Positions 1 to 9,539 of a stretch of DNA of 64,000 nucleotides are shown here, one piece after another. Numbering within the stretch: position 1 is the stretch's first letter; each line of letters starts with the position of its first letter. The stretch covers positions 2,790,001 through 2,854,000 of the forward strand of contig NZ_CP122312.1 in NCBI RefSeq assembly GCF_029814175.1, given 5' to 3'. The position numbers and the translations under genes were made by a program. The notes under the pieces were generated by a model. The model was given only the letters and a program-made list of their open reading frames with translations. It was not told where the DNA came from and ran no database searches. The DNA is from Halospeciosus flavus. GTDB lineage: Archaea > Halobacteriota > Halobacteria > Halobacteriales > Halobacteriaceae.

Positions 1-839
1 TGCCGTGTTCGGCGCGTAAACCCTACAGCGAGTCCCAGAGCCACGGCCAGTTCCAGGACGCCGCGCAGTACCGCGCACACCTCGTCTCGATGACCTCGCC
101 CATCGGCGTCGTCCCGCAGGAACTCGAACTCACCTACCCCGCCCAGCACTACGACTCCGTGGTGACCGGCGAGTGGTCCGAGACGGAACTCGACTTCGTC
201 TCGCGCGTGCTCGCGCGCTACCTCGACAACACGAACTACTCCCGTATCGTCGCCCACGTCCCCGACGAGGGCTACCAGGAGATCGTCCGCCGCGCCACCG
301 AGGGTCGCGACGTCCCGGTCGAGTTCACCGTCGAAGACCACCCGACGACCGACGCCTCGCTCGCGAACCTCTCGGACGCCCTCCAGGGCGAGACGCAGAT
401 TCGCGTCAGCGAGAAAGAGCGGGCCACCCTCAAGGCCGTCGCGGACTACCAGTTCGGCGCCGGCGCGGGCGACGACCTCTTCGACGACCTCCAGATTCAG
501 GGTCGCTACCCCAAGATTCAGGCACTCGACGCCGAGGGCGAGCAACTCGCCGCGCTCGTCCCGAACTACGGTCTCCTCTCGTTCACCCTCGCCGGCGGGA
601 GGCGCTGGGTCGAGAGCGACGTCCCGACCAAGACCGTCGAGATCGACGACTTCGTCCCGCGTGGGTCGGTCCTCGCGCCGGGCGTCGTCGACGCCGACGA
701 CTCCATCCGCCCCGGCGACGAGGTCGTCGTCGAAGGCCCGAGCGCCTTCGCCGTCGGCCGGGCGCTCACCCACGGCGCCGAGATGACCGAGAGCACCCGG
801 GGGGAAGTCGTGCAAGTCCGCCACTCCGAAGAACGGTAG
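1..839 (+). CDS. arcS: Archaeosine synthase subunit alpha (ArcS), C-terminal part, cut by window edge
   Basis: The reading frame is open from base 3 to the TAG at 837-839 and clearly continues upstream, so only the last 279 residues are visible. The first visible residues read as a Cys-Ser-(x)-Lys-Pro-Tyr-Ser motif followed by a Ser-His, typical of the core of archaeal TGT-like ArcS proteins. The last ~75 residues look like a PUA RNA-binding domain. ArcS adds lysine to preQ0 at position 15 of tRNA, the step before the radical-SAM enzyme RaSEA, which is encoded at 13199-14314. Family assignment is from memory of ArcS sequences; the catalytic N-terminal half cannot be seen. Confidence 0.85.
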   Translation, partial: PCSARKPYSESQSHGQFQDAAQYRAHLVSMTSPIGVVPQELELTYPAQHYDSVVTGEWSETELDFVSRVLARYLDNTNYSRIVAHVPDEGYQEIVRRATEGRDVPVEFTVEDHPTTDASLANLSDALQGETQIRVSEKERATLKAVADYQFGAGAGDDLFDDLQIQGRYPKIQALDAEGEQLAALVPNYGLLSFTLAGGRRWVESDVPTKTVEIDDFVPRGSVLAPGVVDADDSIRPGDEVVVEGPSAFAVGRALTHGAEMTESTRGEVVQVRHSEER

Positions 840-1103
840 GTCGATGAACCACCCCCGACGCCCTCGTACGGTTTTCCGGCCAACGAGGGACGTTGGAACG
901 GGAACATGTCGGCCGAAAGCTTCATTTCCGATTACGAGAGTGACCCATGAAGAGCATGGTGGGACGTGGGGCACGGCCGGGGACCGCCGCCGAACAGCCG
1001 CCACAGATTTATTCGAGTCTATGAGTGGGAGAATTTATTCGTGTTGGAGCCAGAATACACATACAATGAGCGCCCGAACTGTCCGTAAGATGGTGAGTGG
1101 AGT
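840..1103. promoter_or_regulatory. Upstream region of the giant surface-protein gene with duplicated TATA-like element and mini-ORF
   Basis: This gap holds no convincing full-length gene. A 9-bp AT-rich element (ATTTATTCG) occurs twice, at 1007-1015 and 1033-1041, 26 bp apart; either copy could be a haloarchaeal TATA box. Downstream, an ATG at 1066 opens a 13-codon frame ending in TGA at 1105-1107, which overlaps the ATG of the surface-protein gene (1104) in an ATGA arrangement. The ~87-codon frame starting at 844 has no plausible protein character and I treat it as non-coding. Confidence 0.5.
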
Positions 1104-4100
1104 ATGAGGAGGGGCGTACACGCCGTCGCGATGGCGCTCCTGGTGGTGAGCGCCAGTTTCGTGGGAGTGGTGGCGTTTAGTGGGACGGCGAGCGCCCATG
1201 TTGATAGAGTAAATCTCACTAAGTATACGGTAAACACGACAGAAAATACAACTGCTGAGGCGTGGGGTCACGGGAACAGGAATATTACCTTTTCAGTTGA
1301 CGTTGACCAAGACGGAGTTATCCAGAAAGACGAGATAATTGGGACGAAACTGTCGGACAGTTCTGGATATGCGTCCCTGGAATTTGCACCGAAAGATATC
1401 GGCATCAACGAGAGTGGCATGTACGGAGTGTACGCAGAGGACGAACATCAGAACTTCACATACCCAGTCGACACCTCGAAATTCAATGGAAGCACCACTC
1501 TCGAAGTCGATACGACACCCCCGAATATCACGGACTACGCTGCGACCAACCCATCTGCGCAAGACCTCAATATTTCCTTTACCTCAAACGAGTCTCTCTC
1601 CAAAATCTTTGTGAGTATCACTGGACCAGAGAACGCTTCGTTGACAGAGGGAGACTTCTCCGAGGTGAGTAGTGACCCTTACGTCAGTCCCTATATGTAT
1701 GTCGGGACCTACACAGCCAATACCGACGGCAACTACTCAGTGACGCTCGTGACTGCCGAAGATTTGCAGGGTAACGACGCATCGAATGAGAGCGACTGGG
1801 TCATCGTCGACACCGAGAAACCCGAAGTCTGGAACGGCTCCTCCTACGACGCGACCAACGGGAACGGCATCGTCAATAACTCCGACAAGGTCACCGTCAC
1901 GGCCAACGTCACCGACGAGTTCCTCCGGAACGTCTGGGTGAACGCGTCGGCGTTCGGCGCCGGGAACGTCTCGCTCGACTACAACGAGTCGACGCCGGAA
2001 CCCGACCCGGTCCCCGGTACGGAGACTCTCTACCGCGGGACCTTCGTCGTCGACGAGCAGAACGCCTCGGCCGACGGCGAGTACCCCCTCTACGTCTGGG
2101 CCGACGACGCCGGGCCGAACTACAACCGGACGTTCGCGGGGAACCTGACGCTCGACACGACGAAGCCCACGTTCTCGAACCAGACGCCCGCCGCCGGTGC
2201 GTTCGTCAACGACAGCACCCGGAACGTCACGGTCGACATCGACGAGGCCAACGACCTCACCGGTCGCGTCGTCGTCGCGAACGCGACCAGCGAGATCGTC
2301 AACGGGACCTTCGCGAACGCGGACGGCGTCACTCTCACGGACGACGAGACGCTCGTCGTGAACACGTCGGCCGTGGCCGCTGGCGGGAACTTCTCCGACG
2401 GTCCTATCTCCGTCGACGTCACCGCGAGCGACCCCGAGAACCACACGAACTCCACCGAGTGGACGTTCGTCGTCGACACGACGAAGCCGACCATCTCCAA
2501 CACGAGCGTCGAGGCGGTGGACGGTGACGGCGTCGTCGCCGACGGGCAGAACGTCACGGTCTTCGCGACCGTCACCGACGCCCACCTGCTGAACGGGTCG
2601 GTGACGGCCAACGTGACCCCGCTCGGTCCCGAGTCGCTCCAACTGGAGCGCGTCGACGGGACGGACAACTTCTCCGCGACGTTCACGGTGAACGCGACGG
2701 GCGAGAACGAGCAGGTCGACGCCAAGCAGTTCACCTTCGACGTCTCCGCCGAGGACAAGGCGAACAACACGAACACGACGGAGGTGGGGAGCATCACGCT
2801 CGACACACTCGCCCCGCGCGTGACGGACACCGGACCCGACGTCCTGTTCACTAACGACGACCAGACGAACCTCTCGGCGACGCTGAACGAGACGCACCTC
2901 GGGTCGGTCCACGTCCTCGTCGAGAACCAGACGACGACGCTGGTGAACCAGACCGTCTCGCCGACTAATCGGACGAGCCAGAACGTCACGCTCTCCGGGA
3001 ACGCCTCCACCGGGTGGCACGTCGAGGTCGAACCCGAGACGCTCGCGGACGGCAACGTCACCGGGACGTTCACCGCGACCGACGTCGACGGCAACGTCAG
3101 GACGGCGAACGTCTCCTTCGTCGTCGACACGCAACTCCCGGCGTTCGAGAACGTGACTATCACCGACGTGAACAACCAGAACGGGTACGTCGCCGACGGA
3201 AATCTGGTGAACGTCACGTTCACGCTCGACGAGCAGTACCCCGACAGCGTGTGGGCGAACGCGACGCCCTTCGGTGCCGGGCCGAAGAACCTCTCCGGTC
3301 AGACCGAACCGTACGCCTGGACGTTCCGGACGACGCTCCAGTCCGGTGACGACGGGTCGGCCTACGACGTCCTCCTGAACGCGACGGATCGCGCCGGCAA
3401 CTTCGAGGAGACGTCGACGTCGAACCTCACGGTCGACCTCACCGCGCCGCAGTTCAGTGACGCCGCGCCCGCGGGCGGGACGGTCGTGGGCACGGCGACG
3501 CCGACGTTCACCGTGAACGTGACCAACCAGCGCAACGACCTCGACTACACGAACGTCTCCGCGACGTTCACCGACGCGAACTCGACGCACACTGTCAGGG
3601 TCGAGGGCACGAACGACGGCGTCACCTTCGACACCTGGTCGAACACGACGACCAACGGAACGCTCACCGTGAACGTCTCCGCGACGAACTTCATGCTCGA
3701 CGACGGGGACGTCACGGTCAGTGTCGACGCCTCGGACGTGGACGGGAACGCGAACACCGGGACCTTCCGGTTCGCGGTCGACACCACGCCGCCGACCGTC
3801 TCGAACGTCACCGTCGTCGACGCCGACGGCGACCGCGTCGTGAACGCGGGCGACACCGTGACGGTCACCGCGAACGCCTCGGACGCGAGTTCGTTCCAGG
3901 TGTACGCGAACGCCTCCGCGTTCGGTGTCGGGACGGTGAACCTCACCGACGCCAACGGTGACGGTCAGTACGAAGGGACGTTCACCGTGGAGTCGTCCGG
4001 TCTCGCCGCGGACGGCGAGCACAACGTCACGGTCGTCGCCGTCGACACGGTGAGCAACTCCGTCCGGACGAACCGCACGCTCACCGTCGACACGACGGAC

Positions 4101-7100
4101 CCGACCGTTCGGAACGCGACCCTGACCGACGTGACCAACGACAACGGCATCGTCGGGAACGGTAGCGAGGTCCGCGTCGCCGCGGACGTCGCGGACGCGA
4201 ACAACGTCACCGTGACGGCCGACCCGACCGTGTTCGGTGCGGGGACCGTGACCCTCACCGACTCGGACGGTGACGGCCGGTACACCGCGGTGTTCGCGGT
4301 GGACGCCGCTCACGCCGGCCCGGACGGGAACCACTCACTCACGGTCGAAGCGGTCGACACGACGGGCAACCTGAACACCTCGGCGACCGGCAACCTGACG
4401 CTCGACACCGACGAACCGACGTTCGCCGACCCCGTGCCGACGACTCTCGTTGGGACGAACCAACCGACGCTCAGCGTGAACGTGTCGAACCTCGACAACG
4501 CCCTCGACGTGGCGAACGTCTCGATTCGTGTCGACGACGCACAGACCGGCGTCGCGCTCGACGACACGGTCGCCGGAACGGGCGACGGCGTCACCTTCTC
4601 GAACGGGACGCTGACGGCGAACCTCTCGGCTGCGGGTGTCACGCTCGTCGACGGAAACGTGACGTCGACCGTCGAGGCGGCGGACGTCGACGGTAACACG
4701 AACACGACGACGTGGTCGTTCGACGTCGACGCGACGGCACCAACTATCAGTGACCCGACGCTCATCGACGCGACCGACGGCGACGGCGTCGTGAACGCCG
4801 GCGACAACGTCACGATTACCGCGACCGTCACCGACGCACACGGCGTCACCGTGACGGCGAACGCCTCGGAACTCGACGCGGGGCAGAACGTGACCCTCAC
4901 GCGTGTCTCCGGCACGGACGTCTACAACACGACCGTGACTGTCGGCCCCAACGTCACGAACGGCACCGCCACGGTGACCGTCGAGGCCGAGGACGTCGTC
5001 GGCAACGTCGCGAACGCGACGACCGGCGCGCTCGCCGTCGACACAGTCGCACCGACCGTCTCCGACGTCCGACTCGTCGACGCCACGGACGGCAACGGCT
5101 ACGTGACGGACGGCGATCAGGTAACCGTCAACGCGACCGTCACGGACGCACACGACGTGACCGTCACCGCCGACGCGACCCCGTTCGGCGCGAGCGAGAA
5201 CGTGACACTTACGCGCACGACCGGTGACTACTACGAGGCCACCTTCGCGGTGAACGTCTCGACGAACATCACCGAAGTCCAGCGCATCACGGTGAGCGCG
5301 ACCGACGTGGCGGGGAACTCGGTCGACAACACCTCGACGTCGCTCGTCCTCGACACCGTCGCACCCGCAGCGGCCACCCAGGTCACTGCGAGCACCATCA
5401 ACCTCTCGAACGTTGGGGGGTATCCCGTCACGGTCGATCTCCCCGACTATGGACAACCGGTGAACGTCTCGGTTCGCCTCTCGAACGAGGGATCGAACGT
5501 GACCGCGACGAAGCGCATGAACGAATCTGCGAACAACGTGACGCTCACGCTCGACGCGAGCACCGTCCCCGACGGCGAGGTCGAAATTGCGACGAAAGTC
5601 GTCGACCCCGCGGACAACATCAATCCGGGCGGGTGGACACAGGTGAAGAAAGTCACAAAAGACACGAACCGACCGAACGCCACCTCGGCACACACGGCCG
5701 TCGGGTCGCGTGAAGTGTACCTCGCGGTGTCTGAGCCGGTCGTAACCGGTGTGAACTACACCGCCGCGCACATCGAGGAGTCGCTGTCCCAGTCCGTCCA
5801 GTCGGTCACGCTCCGCGGAAACGATCTCCTGATCGTTACCTTCGACCAGGAGATCGAGCAGTCACAGATCAGGAACTCCACGGTCACTATCGGCCTCGAC
5901 GAGGACGTCACCGACCCCGCCGGCAACAGCGCACCGCGGGACGGGTCGGCGGTCGTGCTCCGGGAGGGAGCGACCGGTATCCACTCCATCGATGCCGAGG
6001 TTCGATCAACCACGATGACGGTCTCCTTCAACGGCCCTGTCTTCTCGGGCGACGGTGGCGGTCTGACAGCGGCGAACTTCACGTACACCGACGCGAACGG
6101 CGTCGGCGCAGACCGCATCGTGAACGTCTCGCACGAACCCGGATCTACCAACGCAACGCTGACGCTGAATCAGTCGATCGCCGTGAGCGACCTCGGGAAC
6201 GACACGATCCATATCGGCGAGAACGACGTGTTCAACAGCGCCAATCAGTCGGTCGGCGCACAGACAGTCACCGTCGAGGACACCCGCGCACCGACCGTCA
6301 CCGACTACAGTGTCTCCACGAAAAATCGGACTATCTCGGTGACGTTCGCCTCCGACGAACCGCTCGACGACGTCCGTGTCGGGATCGAGTCGGTGTTCGG
6401 CGGCGAGGGTGATACGGTGCTCGACGAGTCGGCGCTTACGGTGACGGCGACGCCCGACGGGCAGTACCGCTACCGGGCGACGTACACGGCGCCAGCTGAC
6501 GGCCGGTACGTCGTCGAACTGACGACAGCCCGCGACTACGGCGAGAACGGAGCGACACTTCCGCCGGCCCAGACGACGGCCGTCGACATGGACGCGCCCT
6601 CGCTCGTTCTGGCCAACATCAGCGACGCTGGCGTCCGCGACGGTTCGACGTACACGAACGTCACGGTCACGCTGAGCGAACCGACCTCCTTCAACAACTT
6701 CACGGCCGACGACGTCACCTTCGACGGCGTGAACGTGACGGTGACGAACGTGACGCACAACACGCTCGGCGGGAACGCATCCGTCGGGGACACCGTCACC
6801 ATCACCGTCGCCGGCGAACTCGACACTGAGAACGCACCGACGGTCGTCCTCCGCGACCTCGTCGAGGCCACCGGTGACGGCTCCTCGCTCAAAAGGAACG
6901 AGACAACTGTCTACGCCCTCGTTCGCGACCTCCAGGTGGGGAACAACTTCGTCTCGTTCCCCGTCGAGTCCGGGAGTATCCCGCTCTCGTCGCTCGACCT
7001 CACCGGCGTCGACGTCGTCTGGACGTACGACGACGGGACGTGGAAGAGCTACGACCCCGACGCACCGACGAACACCCTCACCACGATCCGTGGTGGGCAG

Positions 7101-7424
7101 GGATACATCTTCCAGATGGACACGAAACGAACGATGCGGTTCACTCTCGACAACGCGGCACCGGCGAGCGAACAGGATTCGGTCACCCTCGAACCCGGCT
7201 GGAACCTCGTCGGTCACTGGCAGGAGGGAGGCCAACCGACCGCACAGTCGCTCTCTTCCGTCGAGAACATCACGTCGATCCGGACGCACACTGGCGGCCT
7301 CTCCTACACGGACGTCGACCGGTTCAGTCCGGGTGACGCCTACTGGGTGTACGTGAACGGCACGACCTCGCAGACGTACACCGTCGCGCCGTACACGAAC
7401 ACGACGGCGACGGGGGGTGCCTGA
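1104..7424 (+). CDS. Giant secreted surface protein with tandem Ig-like repeats
   Basis: Predicted 2106 residues. Residues 1-31 are a Sec signal peptide (Arg-rich start, hydrophobic core, Ala-x-Ala end). A unique domain covers ~32-135, followed to about residue 1800 by tandem ~100-residue Ig-like modules; at least fifteen junctions carry a D-(T)-x-x-P consensus such as VDTTPP or LDTTKP. N-x-S/T sequons are extremely frequent, as expected for an N-glycosylated haloarchaeal exoprotein. The last ~160 residues contain two related half-repeats (one with GWNLVGHW). No transmembrane anchor or PGF-CTERM is visible. The next gene, one base away, encodes an anchored protein, so the two probably act together at the cell surface, perhaps in adhesion. 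Bases 1200-1800 are clearly more AT-rich than the rest. Confidence 0.85.
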   Translation: MRRGVHAVAMALLVVSASFVGVVAFSGTASAHVDRVNLTKYTVNTTENTTAEAWGHGNRNITFSVDVDQDGVIQKDEIIGTKLSDSSGYASLEFAPKDIGINESGMYGVYAEDEHQNFTYPVDTSKFNGSTTLEVDTTPPNITDYAATNPSAQDLNISFTSNESLSKIFVSITGPENASLTEGDFSEVSSDPYVSPYMYVGTYTANTDGNYSVTLVTAEDLQGNDASNESDWVIVDTEKPEVWNGSSYDATNGNGIVNNSDKVTVTANVTDEFLRNVWVNASAFGAGNVSLDYNESTPEPDPVPGTETLYRGTFVVDEQNASADGEYPLYVWADDAGPNYNRTFAGNLTLDTTKPTFSNQTPAAGAFVNDSTRNVTVDIDEANDLTGRVVVANATSEIVNGTFANADGVTLTDDETLVVNTSAVAAGGNFSDGPISVDVTASDPENHTNSTEWTFVVDTTKPTISNTSVEAVDGDGVVADGQNVTVFATVTDAHLLNGSVTANVTPLGPESLQLERVDGTDNFSATFTVNATGENEQVDAKQFTFDVSAEDKANNTNTTEVGSITLDTLAPRVTDTGPDVLFTNDDQTNLSATLNETHLGSVHVLVENQTTTLVNQTVSPTNRTSQNVTLSGNASTGWHVEVEPETLADGNVTGTFTATDVDGNVRTANVSFVVDTQLPAFENVTITDVNNQNGYVADGNLVNVTFTLDEQYPDSVWANATPFGAGPKNLSGQTEPYAWTFRTTLQSGDDGSAYDVLLNATDRAGNFEETSTSNLTVDLTAPQFSDAAPAGGTVVGTATPTFTVNVTNQRNDLDYTNVSATFTDANSTHTVRVEGTNDGVTFDTWSNTTTNGTLTVNVSATNFMLDDGDVTVSVDASDVDGNANTGTFRFAVDTTPPTVSNVTVVDADGDRVVNAGDTVTVTANASDASSFQVYANASAFGVGTVNLTDANGDGQYEGTFTVESSGLAADGEHNVTVVAVDTVSNSVRTNRTLTVDTTDPTVRNATLTDVTNDNGIVGNGSEVRVAADVADANNVTVTADPTVFGAGTVTLTDSDGDGRYTAVFAVDAAHAGPDGNHSLTVEAVDTTGNLNTSATGNLTLDTDEPTFADPVPTTLVGTNQPTLSVNVSNLDNALDVANVSIRVDDAQTGVALDDTVAGTGDGVTFSNGTLTANLSAAGVTLVDGNVTSTVEAADVDGNTNTTTWSFDVDATAPTISDPTLIDATDGDGVVNAGDNVTITATVTDAHGVTVTANASELDAGQNVTLTRVSGTDVYNTTVTVGPNVTNGTATVTVEAEDVVGNVANATTGALAVDTVAPTVSDVRLVDATDGNGYVTDGDQVTVNATVTDAHDVTVTADATPFGASENVTLTRTTGDYYEATFAVNVSTNITEVQRITVSATDVAGNSVDNTSTSLVLDTVAPAAATQVTASTINLSNVGGYPVTVDLPDYGQPVNVSVRLSNEGSNVTATKRMNESANNVTLTLDASTVPDGEVEIATKVVDPADNINPGGWTQVKKVTKDTNRPNATSAHTAVGSREVYLAVSEPVVTGVNYTAAHIEESLSQSVQSVTLRGNDLLIVTFDQEIEQSQIRNSTVTIGLDEDVTDPAGNSAPRDGSAVVLREGATGIHSIDAEVRSTTMTVSFNGPVFSGDGGGLTAANFTYTDANGVGADRIVNVSHEPGSTNATLTLNQSIAVSDLGNDTIHIGENDVFNSANQSVGAQTVTVEDTRAPTVTDYSVSTKNRTISVTFASDEPLDDVRVGIESVFGGEGDTVLDESALTVTATPDGQYRYRATYTAPADGRYVVELTTARDYGENGATLPPAQTTAVDMDAPSLVLANISDAGVRDGSTYTNVTVTLSEPTSFNNFTADDVTFDGVNVTVTNVTHNTLGGNASVGDTVTITVAGELDTENAPTVVLRDLVEATGDGSSLKRNETTVYALVRDLQVGNNFVSFPVESGSIPLSSLDLTGVDVVWTYDDGTWKSYDPDAPTNTLTTIRGGQGYIFQMDTKRTMRFTLDNAAPASEQDSVTLEPGWNLVGHWQEGGQPTAQSLSSVENITSIRTHTGGLSYTDVDRFSPGDAYWVYVNGTTSQTYTVAPYTNTTATGGA

Positions 7425-7425
7425 G

Positions 7426-8145
7426 ATGCGTCGACCGACCGCCCTCGCCGTCGCGTTCGCCCTGCTCGTCGTCGGTGCGACCTTCGCGGGCGTCGCTGCA
7501 CCCGCCGTGGCCACGACACCGGAACCCGCCGAGCCGACGCCGCCACACCGGTTCTTCGGCAACGTCACTTACCAGGACGGGAGTGCCGCGAGTGGCGTCG
7601 TCGTCGAGGTGTACTACGACGGGAAACGGCTCGCGTCTGCGACGACCGACAGCACGGGGTACTACGACCTGAAGATTCAGGACCCGGACAACACGACGAA
7701 CGAGGAGACACTCCGATTCGTCGTGAAGAACGTCGAGAAGACCCACGAGTGGACGGCCGCCGAGTCCACCCAACTGGACTTCACCATCACGCGTGAGACG
7801 GAGGAGCCGTCCGATGACGGTGGTTTCGTCGTCTCCGAGCAGACGACGACCACGACGACAACGACCGCGACCACCACGACTACGACGACCACCGCGACTA
7901 CGACCACCACTTCGGAGCCGACGACTACGACCACCGCGACTACGACCACCACCGCGACTACGACGGAGGGGACGACGACAGCGACGACGACCACGACTAC
8001 GACGACGGAGGCCGGCGTACAACGCGTCGGTGCGATCCGGTTCGCGCCGTGGCTCGGCGGCCTCCTCGTCCTCGGGTTGCTGGCACTGCTCCTCTGGTTC
8101 TACCGGCGCCGCGAGCAGGAAGGGGAAGAACCGCCCCAACTCTGA
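7426..8145 (+). CDS. Membrane-anchored surface protein with carboxypeptidase-regulatory-like domain and Thr-rich stalk
   Basis: Predicted 239 residues. The ATG at 7426, one base after the stop of the giant surface gene, gives a classic signal peptide (residues 1-30); a GTG at 7417 is possible but less likely. Residues ~42-120 resemble a CarboxypepD_reg/SpaA-like beta-sandwich (N-V-T-Y-x-D-G-S start and a D-S-x-G-Y-Y-x-L turn). Residues ~140-196 are almost pure Thr with Ala, an O-glycosylated stalk encoded by a low-complexity ACG/ACC tract. One membrane helix (~205-228) and a short RRR tail follow, giving outside-facing topology. It could anchor the anchorless giant protein encoded upstream; that is inference from gene order. 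Confidence 0.75.
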   Translation: MRRPTALAVAFALLVVGATFAGVAAPAVATTPEPAEPTPPHRFFGNVTYQDGSAASGVVVEVYYDGKRLASATTDSTGYYDLKIQDPDNTTNEETLRFVVKNVEKTHEWTAAESTQLDFTITRETEEPSDDGGFVVSEQTTTTTTTTATTTTTTTTATTTTTSEPTTTTTATTTTTATTTEGTTTATTTTTTTTEAGVQRVGAIRFAPWLGGLLVLGLLALLLWFYRRREQEGEEPPQL

Positions 8146-8163
8146 GGCGGACACCGGGAAACA

Positions 8164-8170
8164 CTTTATG
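8164..8170 (+). promoter_or_regulatory. TATA box of the 8196 gene
   Basis: CTTTATG lies about 29 bp before the ATG at 8196, the spacing expected for a leaderless haloarchaeal transcript. It would drive the 8196-8576-9129 gene string. Confidence 0.5.
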
Positions 8171-8195
8171 CGTCGGAATCGCGTTCACTCACACC

Positions 8196-8579
8196 ATGGA
8201 CGAGTTGTCACTCGCGGTACCGCGCCCGATTCTGGACGCACTTCCGGCCGACGGCGACGACGCCGCCGAGGACATGCGCCAAGCCGTCGCCGGGTGGGAA
8301 CGACGACTGAACAATGCGATCGAGGACGCCGACTCCGAGAGCGAGGCGGCCGAGTACGTCGTCGACGCCATCGAGCGCATGGAGTCGCGACGCGAGCGCT
8401 TCGACGAGTTCGTCCCCGAACTCCGCGCGTGGGGGCAGTCGCCCATCTACGCCATCGCGTGGCGCAACCTCTACGCCGACCTCGTCGGCCAACTGTACGA
8501 ACACGAGTGGCTCGCCGACGCGCTCGACCGCGAACGCAACCAGCGTCTCGTCGAGGACGGGATCCGGTTCCAGGGATGA
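8196..8579 (+). CDS. Conserved-looking haloarchaeal protein of unknown function
   Basis: Predicted 127 residues, soluble, acidic and mostly helical, with no motif I recognise. The ATG at 8196 fits the TATA box at 8164; the open frame extends further upstream but into the previous gene. Its stop overlaps the start of the ubiquitin-like gene by four bases (ATGA), so the two are very likely translated together. A role in the small-modifier pathway is possible only by context. Confidence 0.65.
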   Translation: MDELSLAVPRPILDALPADGDDAAEDMRQAVAGWERRLNNAIEDADSESEAAEYVVDAIERMESRRERFDEFVPELRAWGQSPIYAIAWRNLYADLVGQLYEHEWLADALDRERNQRLVEDGIRFQG

Positions 8580-9127
8580 ACGTCGAACTCCGGTTCTTCG
8601 CGACGTTCCGGCAGGCGGTCGGGCAGAAGACGATCGAACGGACGTTCCCCGACGACGCGACGGTCGGCGACGTGCTCCGGACACTCGAAGACGACTACGA
8701 GGGCCTCGACGGGCAACTCGTCGAGGGCGGCGAACTCCGCCCGCAGATCAACGTCCTGTTGAACGGCCGAGAGGTCCTCCACATGGAGGGCGTCGGGACC
8801 GACGTGAGCGACGGCGACACGTTGAGCATCTTCCCGCCCGTCGCCGGCGGGAGCGGCGAGTGTGCGGAGTGGACGACCCGCGAGAAGTCGTTTCGGGGCA
8901 TCTCGATCAGACTCGCGCGCAACTACCTAGAGAACCTCGGCGGCGAGGCCGTCGCCGACGACCGGGTCGAAGCCGACGACTGGACCGCATCGCTCTCCGC
9001 GGAGAAGGCCGAGGTCGGGCCGTCACTCAGACTGACCGAGGTGACCGTCGTCTTCGAGGGCGACCCCGACGTGCTGGACCGACTGGTCGAGCAGTTTTCA
9101 CAGAAGGCGATGCGGGCCGGAGGGTGA
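8576..9127 (+). CDS. Ubiquitin-like small archaeal modifier (SAMP/MoaD) domain fused to a C-terminal domain
   Basis: Predicted 183 residues. Residues 1-92 form a MoaD/ThiS-type beta-grasp domain and end in F-P-P-V-A-G-G, the signature tail of SAMP/MoaD proteins, which are adenylated at the terminal glycine and act as protein modifier or sulfur carrier. Here the protein does not stop at Gly92: about 90 residues follow that resemble the extension of MoaD-related proteins known from Thermus (DUF1952-like, from memory). The very end is again A-G-G. The gene overlaps its upstream neighbour by 4 bp. It may act in molybdopterin synthesis, sampylation, or both. Confidence 0.8.
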   Translation: MNVELRFFATFRQAVGQKTIERTFPDDATVGDVLRTLEDDYEGLDGQLVEGGELRPQINVLLNGREVLHMEGVGTDVSDGDTLSIFPPVAGGSGECAEWTTREKSFRGISIRLARNYLENLGGEAVADDRVEADDWTASLSAEKAEVGPSLRLTEVTVVFEGDPDVLDRLVEQFSQKAMRAGG

Positions 9128-9128
9128 G

Positions 9129-9497
9129 GTGGGGACCGACCAGACACACCCTATCGCCGGTCCGGCGCTCCTGTTAGCCGGCGCGAAGGCGAGTGTCCCG
9201 CTCGAACGGTTGCCGCCGCTCCTCGAACGCGCGCAGTCGACACTCCGCGAGCGTCGAGACACGTACCGGTCGCGCTACGAGTGTGTCCTCGACTCCGAGG
9301 ACAGCGCGTGCTTCCTCGTCGAGGCGGGTCACTGGGCGTCACTCGGGGCGGAACTCGGCTTCACCGAGCGGGAGACGGACGCCGTCCGCCGTGCACACGC
9401 CGAACACCTCCTGTACGCCGGTCGACGCGAGGACCGAGAGACGGAGTTCGAAGCGGCACTCGACCTCCGCGAGGTCGTCGTCGTCGGGCGGTCGTAG
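9129..9497 (+). CDS. Hypothetical protein
   Basis: Predicted 122 residues from a GTG at 9129, one base after the previous stop, which suggests co-transcription with the ubiquitin-like gene. Residues ~25-110 look helical with two cysteines (~48 and ~57); no membrane segment. I do not recognise the family. Confidence 0.6.
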   Translation: MGTDQTHPIAGPALLLAGAKASVPLERLPPLLERAQSTLRERRDTYRSRYECVLDSEDSACFLVEAGHWASLGAELGFTERETDAVRRAHAEHLLYAGRREDRETEFEAALDLREVVVVGRS

Positions 9498-9539
9498 CCG
9501 AACCGAGTGTCTCTTCTCCGGACCGAGCGTACCGGCAGT

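Noticed and set aside
844-1107. Possible 87-residue gene before the surface protein
   Set aside because: No recognisable fold and odd composition, and it runs through the promoter elements.
1737-4334. A very long open frame on the minus strand inside the giant surface gene
   Set aside because: It is the antisense shadow of a repetitive GC-rich gene; its translation is Val/Arg/Asp-biased nonsense without domains.
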